DNA of 64,000 bases, taken from Verticillium longisporum. Taxonomy: Eukaryota > Ascomycota > Sordariomycetes > Glomerellales > Plectosphaerellaceae. Position numbers and translations under genes: made by a program. Of this stretch, positions 1-12,800 are shown in pieces (the first letter of the stretch is position 1; every line of letters starts with the position of its first letter). The DNA lies in the NCBI GenBank assembly GCA_019188255.1, contig JAETXT010000002.1, forward strand, positions 744,001 through 808,000, read 5' to 3'. The notes under the pieces were generated by a model that made no database searches, had not been told where the DNA came from, and saw nothing but the letters and a program-made list of their open reading frames with translations.

Positions 1-406
1 ACTCCATCATCTTTTATGGCTACTGGGCGTACGGCCGCGGCCGTAAGGTCGCCCCCTCCATCCTAGCCACCATGACATTAGTTCGCCTGTTATTCGGCGA
101 CATCTTCATCCTCATCCTGAGCTCCATCTCCGCGGGACTCGTGGCCGCTGTGGACCTCAAGAACTTCCATGCCGGAGCTGGAATTAGCGATTTCGAGGCC
201 AATCCGTGGAGGATGATCGTTTTCGGTCTACAAATTGGCAACATGTATGTATTCCACGCTATTCTTCATGGTTTTGACGGACTAGCATCGGACTGGCAGC
301 TCATAGTCTGCTGTTCGCGGCCATTGTGGGATGGAATATCGCCACGTGCGTGCAGCAGTGGAAGGCATATAGAGCAGACAGGTTCACTTGGGGAGGGAAT
401 GCCTGA
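1..406 (+). CDS. C-terminal part of a multi-pass membrane protein (5' end outside window)
   Basis: The reading frame is open from position 3 and continues to an intron at 245–306 (donor GTATGT, acceptor ending CTCATAG). Splicing there joins codon halves AT|T and continues a hydrophobic helix (ILLFAAIVGWN) before a TGA at 404–406. Without splicing the frame runs to 413 through an unlikely Cys/Arg/Pro-rich tail, so the spliced form is preferred. Two long hydrophobic stretches are visible: one around 90–150 and one spanning the splice junction. They are separated by a short loop carrying Asn-Phe-His and acidic residues. The tail after the last helix is short and polar (QQWKAYRADRFTWGGNA). I do not recognise the family. 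It could be a small fungal integral membrane protein or the end of a longer transporter or receptor. Because the start lies outside the window, topology and length cannot be judged. Confidence 0.6.
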
Positions 407-1296
407 GCGGTGACTACGCGGTGTGGTGGTTCAGAGGCGTTGTTGCAGTTTATTTGCGTTTTCAACCTGACTCGTTTGTGCTTTGTTCTGACGATCATCA
501 TTACATTAGGGTTTGGGTTCATCTCTTCCAACGCAGTTCTGTCTAATTGAAGAAACTTCGGTCAAGCGTTGACTGTATGCACTTCTTCATCTCGGCAACA
601 CGTCTTCATACAGTACCCTCATTTACTGATTAGGATGTTACGGAAAGTAACGCCACCAAGGAGAAGGGCAGTACACGACAGCTACTTTACCAGCATGGCG
701 AATCTTCATTAGCACCCCAGAAGGATAACCCTGACTACTCTGAGTGACACAAGGAAGACCGTGTTCAAGTATCCAGAGAGGCCGACTAATTTCTTTGGAT
801 CAAGCAAACTGGAAGAGCAAAACTACGTCGGACGCATGATGTTGAGCCGTTAGTTCACTACATGGGCTGGGGTGAAGTGAAGCGAGCCCGACTTTAGACC
901 ATGCGTACTAACATTCTCTCCAGCCATGCATCCATCTGGAATACTCTTCTCGGAATCTTCAGCAGCTGCGACAAAAAGCTTCGGCACGTTCATTTTGATC
1001 ATTAATGACTTCAAAAAGCTATACAATGCTATTTTGTTCACATGTTTTACTATGTCCAATGATACATTAAGGGAATTAACGACTGGCGTGGTCTGATTGT
1101 ATGACAGACTGCATTTGTCCTGTGTCTCGCAAGGCACGTTTGAAATAAGACGCGGTCGTGCCGTTGCCCCCTCCCCCGGTACTCCTGTCCTGTGTACCAT
1201 GAGTCGCGTCCCTCATCGTGTCTCGATAGTCATATGCCTGCGGTGAACGTTCAACGGAGAATCAAACATTTTGTTTCGTCTCTGCAAGAAGAGCCC
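407..1296. other. Intergenic interval between convergent genes
   Basis: This stretch lies between the 3' ends of the membrane-protein gene (+) and the MFS transporter (-), so it should hold both 3' UTRs. It is moderately AT-rich compared with the coding flanks. Apart from short open frames without family features I see nothing in it. Confidence 0.5.
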
Positions 1297-3071
1297 TTAC
1301 TGCGGGCGGATTGCGCCCTTCTCGTTCTGGCTCCACTTGCCATGGATATACTGACGAACATTTTTGCCCCAGAAGGCCAAAGGCACGGCGAGAACGCCCA
1401 TGAGGACGAGAAGGGCGACGAGGACGGCGCAGGGGCCGAGGATGTTGCCGTTCTTGGCCCACTCGCCAAGGTTGAGAGCGAGGACGGAAGCCAGAATGGT
1501 GAGGGTAAAGAGCTCGGTAGAGAGAGAGGCAGAAGCCCAGGGAGGGAAAGCCTCGGTGATCCAGATAATGGTGGCGACAAAGCCGCAGATGAAGCTGAAG
1601 TTGGCGAGGCCAAAGTTAATATAGTGCGCCACGGGGGGCCACTCGTTGGTAATAGCAGCCGCGTGGAGACCGATGCTTGTGGCGCCGGCGACGACGGGGA
1701 TCATGAAGCCGATGAGGTAGACTTCGGCCTGGCGCGTACCGCCCGAGCGAACCGTGAAGAGACGCGTGCAGCGGGCAATGAGGGGGCCGGAGGCAAAGTA
1801 AGCAAACACGGACGAGACGCCACCGCTAATGCCGAAGAAGGTGTTCATGAGTCGCAAATCATCGCCCTCGAGAGTCTTGGAAAGGAAGACAACCTGGGTG
1901 AGGTTGAGAAAGACCACATTGCAGAGAACGGCAGCGCCCAACAAGCTGACCCAGAGGACAAGCGGGTTGCAGAAGCAAAGAAGCATTTGCATGTAGATGG
2001 CGCCGGCGGCTTTCCACTCCGTGCCGATAGCTCTGGTGACCTTGAGACACTGTCGGCGAAGCGAAGACTTTGGTTCGTCGGCCAACTCTCTGTGGGGGTC
2101 TCTGCCCTCTGCATCAAGATCCTCCCAGTTGTCGTAGATGCGCACCGTTTCGGAGGAGCTTTGTGTAAGGATGCGACCATCCATGGCAACAGCGGGACGA
2201 AGGAAAAAGCTTTCCGGGATGAAGAAGTAAATGACGAGTAAAGACATGACACAGGGAATAATCCACACCCTGTAGACTGGCTTCCAGTCGACGGCTGTGT
2301 CAGTGATATACGGCAAGGGAATAAGAAGTATGCTGATCAAGCCGGTAGTGATTGACCAGTAAAGAGCCATAGCATAGGGCCGTTCGTTGACGAATGTGGC
2401 GTCCAAAATGTATAATACGCCCTGCAAGAATCGACAGTCAGCCATCTAAGTATACATGGGAGTGGTGTCAGTGGTCATTACTTACAATACCAAAGTTCTG
2501 TCCAACAGCAAGACCCTGGAAGAAGATCGAGATGGCCAGACCGATGTAGGTCTCGGTAAGACCAGCAGATATGGTCGAAATACAAGTGAGGAGGCAGGTA
2601 GCAAGAAGAATTGGTCGACGGCCGACGGCCGCAGAGAGAGGAATAGAAACAAGGTACCCAAAGCCGTTTGCTATGACCACGAGTGTGTTGAGAGACTCAA
2701 CGTTGCGGTGGCCGCCGTCCTGCTTCTTGTTAGCCTGGCCGGCACGGAAAGCTGTGGAGATAAACACGCACCTCTGGATCAAACTCATGATGAAAGGCTC
2801 CCATGAGCGCTGCCGGCAGCTTATTCTCAAAGAAACACACAGCGGTATAGAACATCAGGGCGCTAAAGGCCACGATGCGTCGGGCCTGGGTCCAGTTGAG
2901 AGGATCACGGGTCGACTCGGAGGGGATGGGAAGCTTGAGGACTTTGCCCGCAGCAGAGATGAGGAAGACTGTACCGGGCAGCTCCTCCGGCAGGGATGCA
3001 GCCGCCGGCTTCTCAAACGGCTCTGGGCTTGGAGGGGACGAAGCCCGGATTTCGGGGTCAATGAAAGTCAT
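1297..3071 (-). CDS. MFS transporter, DHA1-type (fungal drug:H+ antiporter-like)
   Basis: Three exons, complement(1297..2421, 2486..2719, 2772..3071), give a 552-residue protein, a normal length for 12-TM fungal MFS carriers. Introns are 2720–2771 (donor GTGCGT, branch GCTAAC) and 2422–2485 (donor GTAAGT, acceptor TTGCAG), and both junctions are in phase. The start at 3071 (MTFIDPEIR) is the first ATG in frame. The N-terminus is cytosolic and carries RDPLNW, a signature just before TM1 in fungal DHA1/HOL1-like transporters. The loop between TM2 and TM3 has a motif A-like GYLVSIPLSAAVGRRPI. A long polar central loop (about residues 260–320) separates the two six-helix halves. Family members export drugs, toxins or polyamines or take up small cations at the plasma membrane; the substrate cannot be told from sequence. 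No biosynthetic genes sit beside it. Confidence 0.88.
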
Positions 3072-6000
3072 TGCGTGTTGAGTGAGGGTGAAGATTTCGA
3101 AATCGGTTGCTTCTTGTGTCGACAAGGCCTGGTGCCCAGCCAGGATCTTCGTGACCTAAACGCCAACAGTGAAAGAAAAGCGGTCGAGTTGAGAGAGAGT
3201 TATTATGTATCTGATTATCTACCTAGGTAGGTATGGGTGGATACGCGGGTTCTCCGGACCAACGTCTTTTCATCTATAACGGCAACATGCAGACGGGGCG
3301 GCTTAACCATCATCGGCGATTGCAAGCCTGATCTTGGCCGGGGAACCCGTCTCACGATAAAATCTTATTTAGCAGCAGGGGCCCCCGACCTGGTGAAGGT
3401 TTGCCAGTCCCAGATGACGGGACGAGGAGCGGCAAGATGCGAGGCTCCGTGCTCGCTCCCCCGCAAGAATAGACCAGGGCGCCGTACCGTGCTGTCGGAC
3501 AGGGGCTCGGGCAATGAGTGCCGAATTGAGTCAGGACTTCCTCCAGAAATGGTGATGGGGCAAACCTTATATCTGGGTTGCAGGGGTTTCTGCGGGCGTA
3601 GTCTGCTTGGCTTGGCCACTCATTGCCTGATAACTTCTTTTGGGTAACCACCGAGAGAGTCGAGAGGGTGACGGGCTACGAGTCGCAAACATCCGACGAC
3701 AACTTGAAACAGCCGCGGCGTGTAAGAACCTAATGCTGGTACGACCCGATTGGCAGTCGGCACACAATGCTATTCACATGACATACTTCTCTCTACATTC
3801 TTTGCTCGGGTCACTCTGAGTCGCATCGGAGTACTGCAATGTCGTCACAGGGCTCGATGGAGCTCAAGCTGTTTGCTTCGTTCTGTCCATGACCGTGCCT
3901 ACATTCGAAAGCTTATTCATCCGTAAGGTCATGATCTACAATCCACGGTAGCATCCTGAGCCCCCTTCGACCATAATGAACACGGGGCCCGAACGTCAGG
4001 CACCTTGGATGCGTCGCAAGAGGCCACGCCACACGCAATCTGAGTGTCTTGGTGGCACCTGTCTCCGGCCAGCGGCTTCCTCTTTTGGTGGGTGCCGGAA
4101 GCTTTTGACAAATCCCGGTCGGTTCTTTGAGCCGTTCCTATCACACACCTTAGCCCGCCTTCGGTCGGCTCCTCGCGAAAGCGAAGACTAGGTCCATGGT
4201 GCCCTCCCCTCGCTGCAGTGTGCTCCTACGCCCGTTCGGAGAATCTTTCCTCTATGGAGTCGGGCAGCATTCGCCAGATCCATCGTCCCTGAAACCATGA
4301 TCATTAATATCGATCACACCAGGACTAGTTTGTCACTATCCGGGCCTGTGCCGGGAGACCGGGCGACCAGTTGCTTGGACTTCCTGAGCGACGGCGCACA
4401 AAGGAATGACACACGCAGCCAGGCGTATGCTATACAACAAAACGCAGCTCGTTGTTCTGTACAAGACATTGAGAACGCGCGTTAAGCTTCGTGGCGGCCT
4501 CGAAACGAGATGAGGCGAGGTCGACTAAAATGATGCTGGGCCGAATGAAAAAAAAAAAACCGCGCCCTCTGTCAGGGGTTCAGCACTGCCAGGCCCCACG
4601 GCGATGACAATCAGACAATTCGGCTGGCACCACCAGACCTGCCATGGCGGGCCGCACTGCCACGAGCTTTTCCAACCGAAGGCCTGTCAAGCTCTCGAGC
4701 TGTCTTCCATGCCGGTAGTGCCCCCCCTCCTCTCTCTCCCGCTCACTCGTGGATGGCACGATGGCGCTGGGGAGAAACCCCGTAGCCGAGGTGCCTGGAC
4801 CCTCGTGCATGGTGCTAAGTCAAACCGACACCACCCCAGAGCGACATCGTCGACTCTGGAGGGCGATCATGGTGTTGCTTTGAAGGGGGCATGTGGTGCG
4901 TACATGAACGCTAAAAACACAAAGCGTAGGTTCTCGGTTGCCGCTGTATCCATGTTTGTGATGGTTTCACCGCATACAACCCTCCGAAGATGTCGAGTTC
5001 GTCAAGTCAACCGGCCGAGTCAGCCATGGTTCGTCAAGGGCTTTATCGTGACCGGGTAGAGGTGCGGGGGGAAGCTCCCGCATAATGACGGACCTGACTC
5101 CTCAATTGCGAATGCAACACCGCCACTCAAATCCTTTGGCCCGTGACTTCCGAAGTCGACGCAGGTACGAGATCGGTGCCTGAGAGTTCACGAGATCTAC
5201 CAAAGGCTGGCCTCCTCCGTCGCCCAAGGCGTCCGTTGACTGACTCCTGACAATGAATCAGAGTCAGATTGATTGCGATATACCCTCCGCCGGCAGCAGC
5301 CACGGCCGTCTTGGAGGCCACATTGCTCCGGCGAGTTTTTAGATTCTCTTCTTTCTGGTTCCCTGTTCTCTGAAGCACGGGGGCGTTAGAGTCTCAATGT
5401 TGTGTGGCCGCGTGCCGGATTCCGATCACAAATCACATCCTTGCGCCTCCAAGCCTCCTGTGTGACTGGCCCTGGACATTCTGTAGCGTGCTAAGACACG
5501 CCAAAAGGGAAAAAAAGGTGAACATAGAATCCGACGATGTTAGTCATTCCGGAAAACGAGTTTTAAGTATGGTCCAGAGACCGGAATTCTTTTCCGTGAC
5601 AAGATCCGGTGTTGCAACAACCGAAGCAGACAGTCGCCATCCTCAGACAAAGAAACAACTGGAGAGGCCCCTCTTAAAGCCTGGCGCAGCCGAGATATGA
5701 GCTTAACGCCAAGGCCATCTATCAAAGCTTGATATCTGGGGCACCCCGCTCTGAATTTTTGGCTCGGGCTTTTCTGACTTGGTCGCCGATGTCTGCCATA
5801 GTTGCGGCCCCGCCCGCGAGCGCGGGTGGTGAGAGTTTGACGCGAGTGCGCGAGGTGCCCTGACAGCAATCCTATATCACCCGTCAGCTATTGTCGTCAT
5901 TGCAACCATGTGAGATGGAAGCGAATACAGCGATTCAAGGCCCACTGCGAATCGGAGACTGTAATTTGATTCAATGGAACCGTCGGGTGATAGATCATCC

Positions 6001-6498
6001 TCTTTTGCTTAGGTGGTATTCGGTAGGCCTTTTGAGGGGAAAGGGACATATTATCCCTAGGAACAAGGGAAGCGAATTAGCCGGACCTGGCGAAATCCAC
6101 GAGTAAGCAAGCAGCTCACTCCCATTGTGTTTCATGAGATCACTGTAACATTTGCCGCAAGCCATGTCTTGGTGAGCCTCAAAAGAGACATGCTCAACTA
6201 GAGCTGCTGCTGGCGCTGCCCTGAAAATAGTGATGGCTATGACTACAGCCTAAGAGGCAAAGCCTCACGTGGATAAAAATATACTGACAGAATACAGGCG
6301 ACACCTAGGCATCTCTTGTGGGGGTAAACTCCCCATGTGCGGATCGGAGACGGGTGCATAAACGAACTCGAGTCAGGGATGTATCTGTGCGAGGCGAAAC
6401 ACCAGTTAAAACCCATGATACAAGCGTCCGAAAGCTTCACGATATCTTCACAGCTGACCGAGCGACTAGAAACTATAAACTTGTACATCGTGCCTGGG
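3072..6498. other. Intergenic interval: promoter side of MFS gene and 3' side of RTA1-like gene
   Basis: About 3.4 kb without a supportable gene. The right-hand part next to 3071 should hold the MFS promoter and contains one ACCTAGGTAGGT palindromic motif (3221–3234) and a GATTATCT site. A short A-run lies at about 4548–4560, and a small hairpin (GAGGC AAA GCCTC) at about 6252–6264, 3' of the RTA1-like gene. Open frames here lack domains, and I could not link them by plausible introns. Confidence 0.4.
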
Positions 6499-7821
6499 TC
6501 ATCTGGCATAAGCCACGGGCACGCCTCCCGCTCTCTCGTACCTCTGCATGCTCACGCCAATTTCGATATCCTTCTCCGTCATGACCTTCGGGCTGCTGAT
6601 CACCCAACCGTTCTTGACCGTCACGACGCCAATACTATCCTCGTCACGGATCATTTCCATGCTCTCGAGTTCCTTTCCCTTGAGTCGCGCGCCCGTCAGC
6701 CGCTTTGGCAGGTAATAGCCTGGGTGATAGACAGCCATGATGGAGAGGACGAGGAGAGTCGGCAGAAAGTTGAAGACCCAAGTGGGCCACTCCTCGGTGA
6801 TGATGATGGAGCCTGGCCGGCGAGTTGACTTTAAAGTTTCCAGGGCGTCTTTTTCGAGGACATTCATGATACCAATGATCTAAGAACGGGATATGGTCAG
6901 ACAAATCTGGAACAAGTGAAAACGGCAGACAAAAAATAAACTCACAGCCAGGAAGAACGACGACGCGGTCAACACGAGGCCGAGCTCCAGAGACCCTTTT
7001 CTAGTAGCTTCGTCCATGCTCCAACGACGACTCATGACGGTAAAGCGGGCCACGAGTCCGAAAAAGGCCGTCCACACCAACATCTTGAGCACAGCGCCTG
7101 TGGCCTGAAGGTGCGCGGGAGGGAACTTGATGATCTGGCCGCTACCCAAGGTGGAAACGATGTCACCGACGGTTGCGAGCCCCACGAGAATCAAAGACGT
7201 TGCTCGAGGAGGCAGCCAGAGCTTGGAGATGTTGCGGTGCTCGTAAGGCGTGATCCACCAGACCAGTCTCGTGTATGTAAAGGTCACTGCCGTCGAAGCA
7301 GCGGCGGTTGTTATCCTGGTTTTGGGCGTGAGCGCTTGAACACTTGAGACAACCGTTGAGGCTGGCGACCCTCTGCATGGGTGGCAGCGACTCACATCAA
7401 GACGAGCGAAGACACGACGAACAGCTGCTGTACATCAGGAGCCATCACCACTATCAGCCTTGTAGTCATGCCAACCCCGAACACTTGCAGTAGAAGTCAT
7501 GTTAACAGCGTCTCTTTGAGGCTCGAGGGTTTGATGCTCCTTACGCAGTGAGGCCATGGTCATGACGGGGCCAAAGTACATGGTTCGTTTCCGCAGGGTC
7601 AGGCCGAGATGAATGACAACCAGTGCCATTGATATGACCGCTGCGGCGAAAGCAAGGTCGAAAGATGGCGTGAAGAAGGGGAATACGGGTCCTGTCGCCT
7701 CGGTCTGTTGTCCCGCGCCCGTCGGGATAGCAGCGCCGGCGTCAGTCGATGGAGAGGCAACCGGGCTAGGGACGGCTGGCACCAAACCGCCGTTGGGCAG
7801 GTTAGGATTGATGGTCGCCAT
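6499..7821 (-). CDS. RTA1-like 7-TM protein (lipid-translocating exporter family)
   Basis: Four exons, complement(6499..6879, 6946..7315, 7396..7483, 7545..7821), encode 371 residues. All three introns (61, 80 and 66 nt) are in phase, with donors GTAAGG, GTGAGT and GTGAGT; the last has a CTGAC branch site. The N-terminal ~45 residues are Pro/Ser/Thr-rich and probably outside the cell. TM1 is followed by RKRTMYFGP, then FGVGMTTRL, matching the family pattern between TM1 and TM2. After the long third exon comes EEWPTWVFNFLPTLL followed by a helix ending in VYHPGY, which corresponds to the family's conserved region near TM7 (usually a D/E-x-P context and HPG). RTA1 family members (Rta1, Rsb1, Pug1 in yeast) affect resistance to aminocholesterol drugs, export sphingoid bases or handle haem at the plasma membrane. 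The assignment is by motif recognition; the ligand is unknown. The C-terminal tail is polar and cytosolic. Confidence 0.82.
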
Positions 7822-8759
7822 GGCTCGGATGCTGAAGTAACAGTGGCTTTAAGAAAAAGACGAAAACGCTCAACGACAACGCTGCGAAAGGCAATAAAGG
7901 AGGAGAAAGGAGCATGCAAAACCGCTGTAAAAAAGAAATCACACAACACACCAGGTATCACGGTACCAGACAATCAAGGGGGTTCTTGAGAAGGTTTATA
8001 GCACGACTTATAGAATTGGGTGACGGCCTTAGCTGAACTGCGTGATGATCGCAGAGCACCTTGGAAGGGCCCTCTCTTGAAGGGGGCTGCACGCGTTACA
8101 TGAAACAACCGAATCCGAAGCGTAACTGTGCACACCCAACCCGATGAACAAGCAGAACAAGACTCATTGAGGCTCCAGTCGTGCTCATCTGGACCAGTCA
8201 GGTTTTCAGACGATGTTCTTCAAGAATGCGTAATACTTCAGAGTTCAGACGAAGCGCCGAGAAATCGTTCGGTTGCTGACGGTCGCATGACAATCCAAAC
8301 ATACTTGCTACCCAGGGATGAAACCCAGCGCGCATGCAATGCTCATTCGTCCATTGGGCCCCGATCATTGAGACGTTCGCCGCTGACTTAGCAAGCTGAA
8401 CACGCCAAGCTGTACAGAGCTACAGAGCGACGGCCCACGAGCTTTGGTGTTTTGTCGATCGAAATGTCCTTGCGTTGTTATAGACGTCTGCCAGCCATTG
8501 GATGGCACACGCAGATCTTGCTTCGAGTAAGGGCTACGCCGGACGGGTTTTATTAGTAACGGACCAACTTGGTGTCGTGACATCAGACCAAATATTTGCT
8601 TTGGCAAAGAATAAAAGAATGGAAAAGGCACTGGGACGCGCTACTGACACTGCCACGACGCAACGTCTCTTATGACAGCAAGCTCATATAAGTGATCGGA
8701 CTGCCAAGATTCTCCATGCTTGACCTCATGCTATACCCGGACACACAGCCTCAAGCTCG
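7822..8759. other. Intergenic interval: RTA1-like promoter and GH43-like 3' side
   Basis: About 0.94 kb between two genes on the same strand. It must hold the RTA1-like promoter next to 7821 and the GH43-like 3' UTR next to 8760. I see no recognisable RNA gene or strong repeat in it. Confidence 0.4.
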
Positions 8760-9876
8760 TCAGGCAGGATACCGAGCAGCCACGGCATCATATTCCTTCT
8801 GCGTCAAAGGCGTGACGCTTCCGTGCTTCAGGCCGCGCGGAAAGCCCTCTCTCGACGCCGGCGCCCAGGCCCCAGAGGCGACATTCGACGTCACAAAAGG
8901 GACGTACTCTGTATAGTTGTCGAGGAAGAGGTGATAGCGACCCGCAATCAAGTTATCGGCGTAGGAGGCCGGGCCCTCCAATGGGCTCTCGGGCCGCACG
9001 TATCCCGGCACCCGCGTCCAAGTGCCGAAGAGGCCCTCCGTCGTCGTCTCCTGATACACCTGATTGACCGTTTCGTTCTTCAGGAAACGCGCGTACGCGC
9101 CTGGGACGCCAAGATATTGAAACTCCTGGTCGATCAGCGGCGTGTCAGGCAGGGCGTGGTAGTCCTGCGGCCTGCTGAAGCTGACAAAGTCGCGCGTCAT
9201 GGCGTAGCGGATGCGGTCGAGGTTGGCTGGGCCAGTGTGCTCCGTGTCCGAGGCTGCGTAGTGCCGCGAGGCCCAGAAGACAAAGTACTGCTGCGTTTCA
9301 TCGTCCCAGACGGCGGACGGCGCCCAGGCCATGCCGCCAGTCGGATCCTCGATGCTGTCATGATCGTCAGTCGAGCAAGCGGGACATTTTCGGGAGCGCT
9401 GTTCGGCAATCTCACATCCTCAGGGACGGCTCAGACCAGTCGACCAGGTTCTTCGATGACCAGATGACGAGGCCAAGGCTCCCCTTTGTGGTTGCTTGGT
9501 ACCACGAGAAGCCCTCGGCATTGATGTCGAGATCTGTGTCACAAATGATCAGCATTATGAGTTTGAGTCAGCGCGACGTCGTCCGTGACTTACCGGTGGC
9601 AATGGTAAAGTACTCGGTTCGTTCCGAGTTGGTGGTGAGAAAGATATCCCTGACGCCCTTGGTCCCAACACTGGACATGAGAACAGCATTCCCGCCATTG
9701 AGGAACCGGAACCGAGAAGCATCATTGCCCTCAGACAAGTGCCACTGCACCTGAGGATTCGGGTCGCTGAAAGTGGAGACGAGATATCCCACATACTGCG
9801 GCGGCGCAGACGAAGGCCTGGCCAGGCCCGTGCCGAAGCACAGGCTCGCGGCGATGAGCTGAGACGTGATGCGCAT
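8760..9876 (-). CDS. Secreted GH43-like five-bladed beta-propeller glycosidase
   Basis: Three exons, complement(8760..9354, 9416..9533, 9594..9876), encode 331 residues. The introns (60 and 61 nt) have donors GTAAGT and GTGAGA and CTGAC branch sites. The protein begins with a signal peptide ([19 protein letters not shown], cleavage near residue 19–24). Blade repeats follow: [12 protein letters not shown] near residue 120, the diagnostic WAPSAVWD at 144–151, and MTRDFVSFS near 190. EGP at 260–262 falls where GH43 enzymes carry the catalytic acid Glu. This set is typical of fungal GH43-type arabinosidases/xylosidases acting on plant cell-wall side chains outside the cell. The subfamily and substrate are uncertain, and the base Asp at the N-terminal end (FSDPNPQ) is only a guess. 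Asn-X-Thr/Ser sites at several places fit a secreted glycoprotein. Confidence 0.8.
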
Positions 9877-12800
9877 AGCGGCCGAGTCAAGAGAGGTTTG
9901 GTGAGCGTTTCAACAAGACCGACATGCTCCCCGCCCCCGAGAAGGCAGATGCTCGACTATATGACGGCGCGCGTGGCAGGGTCCGACCTGTGCCATGGAT
10001 GGGGAATGTCATGCCCGGGGCGGTCAATGTGATTGGTGCGGCAAGTGTTGTAAGTGCTGTTCGAACGACGCTTCCCCGCGATCTGCAGATATCCCCGGCC
10101 GCACGAAATGCGGAGACGATGCGCCGGCTCACCATTGGAACGGGTAGCAATACCGTGATCTTCCTTGATTGACCTAACACCACGACAAGGTCCATTCGTC
10201 ATTGTGCCGACTTGGCACGGAGGAGACGACAGTGCGGACGACCGCAGGTATGGTTTATAGTGATTCTCCAGCATTATCGGCTAACGATCAGGACCACCAA
10301 GCTTCGGGACCATCCATCAACCTCCATTGGGCCGCGTTGTATCAGCGACATCCATTCATCATGGAACTACCGCACCGGGAAGGTAAACCTTTTCGTCGGT
10401 ATGCTGGATAGAGTTTTGGTGTCGCTACTAGGGGTACCGTCAATATTGTCTATGTTCTGGGTCCGGACAGATAGTTGAGCTCTTGAGGGCATAGTATAAC
10501 TTCCGAAGGCCAGGTTTTAGCCTCTTTCGCACTGATAGTACCAGGATAAATTTAATAGTCGTAGGATTTATCTCCAGGGCTATGTATTTGCTATCCGACA
10601 GCATAAGCAATCCAGCCATTACGACTTGTTCGATTCACGTCGACCTAAATCTGTTTTGTGCCGCGGCGCTTTTCAGCTGAACAAGACATTCTACATCAAG
10701 CCTCGCGTGTCCACTTGATTCTCTATGGCAGCAAGCTGTCTTCGTAGGATCGATACATATTGCTGATAGATACAAGAGCCTGGCTTGCTTTTTTTACGTG
10801 ACCTGCAAGTCTCCCTTGCATCTTTTTATGCAAATAGGACGTCCCCCAGGCACCCTCCTTAGCCGAAATCCCAAGTAATCCCTGGCAAGGAAGATGGAGC
10901 TTGCACAGCTGCCATCAGATCCATTCGTGTCTTTGGTGTCGTCCCTTACATGACAGAACAGGAGTGCGCCAGATATCTCCTTGGTGATCAATCAGCCCTC
11001 GTCGGTAATGCGGTCGTCGTAGCCGACCTCTGTGACCTCGCTGATATCAGGTGTTGTCCCAAAACGCCGTGCTGCATGCCTATAGGGGACCAAGGGGTAA
11101 TTTTCCGTCATTCGCCGGTGGGGTGCCGGCGCCAGCTCCTCACATGGGACGACCAAACTGTTGGAACGCCCGCCATTTGTAAGGGTCGCAAGTCTGCAAG
11201 ATAGATGAGTCCTGCTATCGCTCGTCGGAACGACGGCCAGAAACCGCATTCATGTGGCCCCCCTGACCTCCATGTCGGCTCTGCTCCAGCGTGGCATCAA
11301 GTTCTCCACGATGTTCTAAATCATGTCAAAAGAGTGCCTCTCGATAGCGTTGCGTGCAAGATGGTCTCCCAACTCACGGGCGTGGCAGTTAGGTAGGAAC
11401 CTCCGTGTAAGTCAGGCACTCTGTGCCTGACGGCTGCTGCTACAGTTGGTTTCCTCGGATGACATTTACCCGGCGGCCGAAGACCCTGGCGCGACTGGCC
11501 GGCCAAGCTCGCCACGCGCCTGGCAGCATCATGTGGACTACGACAACAGTACCACAGCCACGCTGGCACGGGGTGAGCGGCGGCTGGCGGGCCGAAGCCA
11601 AAGGACTGCAAAGGGTCCAACTCTGGTTCGAAGGATCAGTGTGCTAAATTATCCCGCCTTCTGATAATCCGGGGCAGGTGTACGGAGAATTAATAAAATC
11701 AGATGACGTAGGAAAAGACAAGCTTTTGCAAAATGGTGGGATATGTCTCGACAGGTAAAACCAAGGGTCGCACACGCGTCAGAAGCTTCACCATCACGAG
11801 ACCCAAACCCTGAAGAACAAGTTCGCAGCTTTGGCCAGCCTAGATCGCGATGGAGCGTCACTGACGAACCTGCTTGACAGCGAATGCTTCAGGTGATGAA
11901 CAGCTGGCGCGGGCTGATGGATGGATGCCCAATGGGCACAACCTTGGGGTCCAGGTTGAGGCGGCCAGCGCTGTCGATGTAGCAGCGGTTGCGCGATTGT
12001 ACACTGCCCTCAGGAGCATGTACACCTCATTAAAATGCAAGTCTCCCCCATCAATAGATTCTGCGCTGGCAGACCTGGGTGCCCGCGTGCCGGGCATCGG
12101 GTAGCGAAGATAAAACGAAACACGCATGCACGAAGTCAGGAAAGAACAGAAGGGCGGGCCATGCACAGAGACCAGTGACCAGCCGGTCACTCGACCGCCA
12201 GCATGTACGACGGCATCCAGGTCTGCCTAGTCGCAGCAAGTGGATTGGCGGTGTTCGCTGCACCAGGTCCCGAGAACTCGCATCAGCAGCCCTCGAAAGG
12301 TAGGTAGATTCGTTCGATCGGTGATGACGAGGGATGATCAGTAGAGAAATGACCGCATGGAAGTCAGGGAAGCAAAGCAAGGGAGGGTGGCGCAACAATA
12401 ACAAGACGTTGTTTGGTAAGCCAGGCCAGACCAGGAAATGTCTCGATAGAAAGAGGCGGCGAGACCTGCCACGTACGGGGGGGCGGTGACGGCCTGGGAG
12501 GGCGCCCAGAGAGCGGTCTTCAGGCATCTAGGGTACTCGCTGCCGTATCGATTCTCGTTTCGAGGCGCCGTGCTGATGGTCCGGGGAAGGCGACCGGCAG
12601 CAGCAGCGCGGCAGGGAGGCGCCAGGACGTGGGCGGCGAATGCAGGGCATGGCGGCGGTGACTGGGTTGCCGTGTTCTGTAAGATGGTACACTTGGTCAT
12701 CGTGACTTGCTGTGGTTTGGCAGCCGACCGTTGGTGGGTGGCCGTGATAGGCGAGTTCGCAAAGAATACACGGCGGGTGATGGCCTAGCAGCCAGTGCGA

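Noticed and set aside
1192..2241. 349-residue plus-strand open frame
   Set aside because: It lies antisense to the MFS transporter exon, is rich in Glu/Gly/Asp/Ala as expected for the reverse of a hydrophobic coding strand, and has no domain.
1297..9876. Possible secondary-metabolite or catabolic cluster (MFS, RTA1-like, GH43)
   Set aside because: No synthase, tailoring enzyme or pathway regulator is present, and gaps of 0.9–3.4 kb separate the genes. Proximity alone is not evidence of a cluster.
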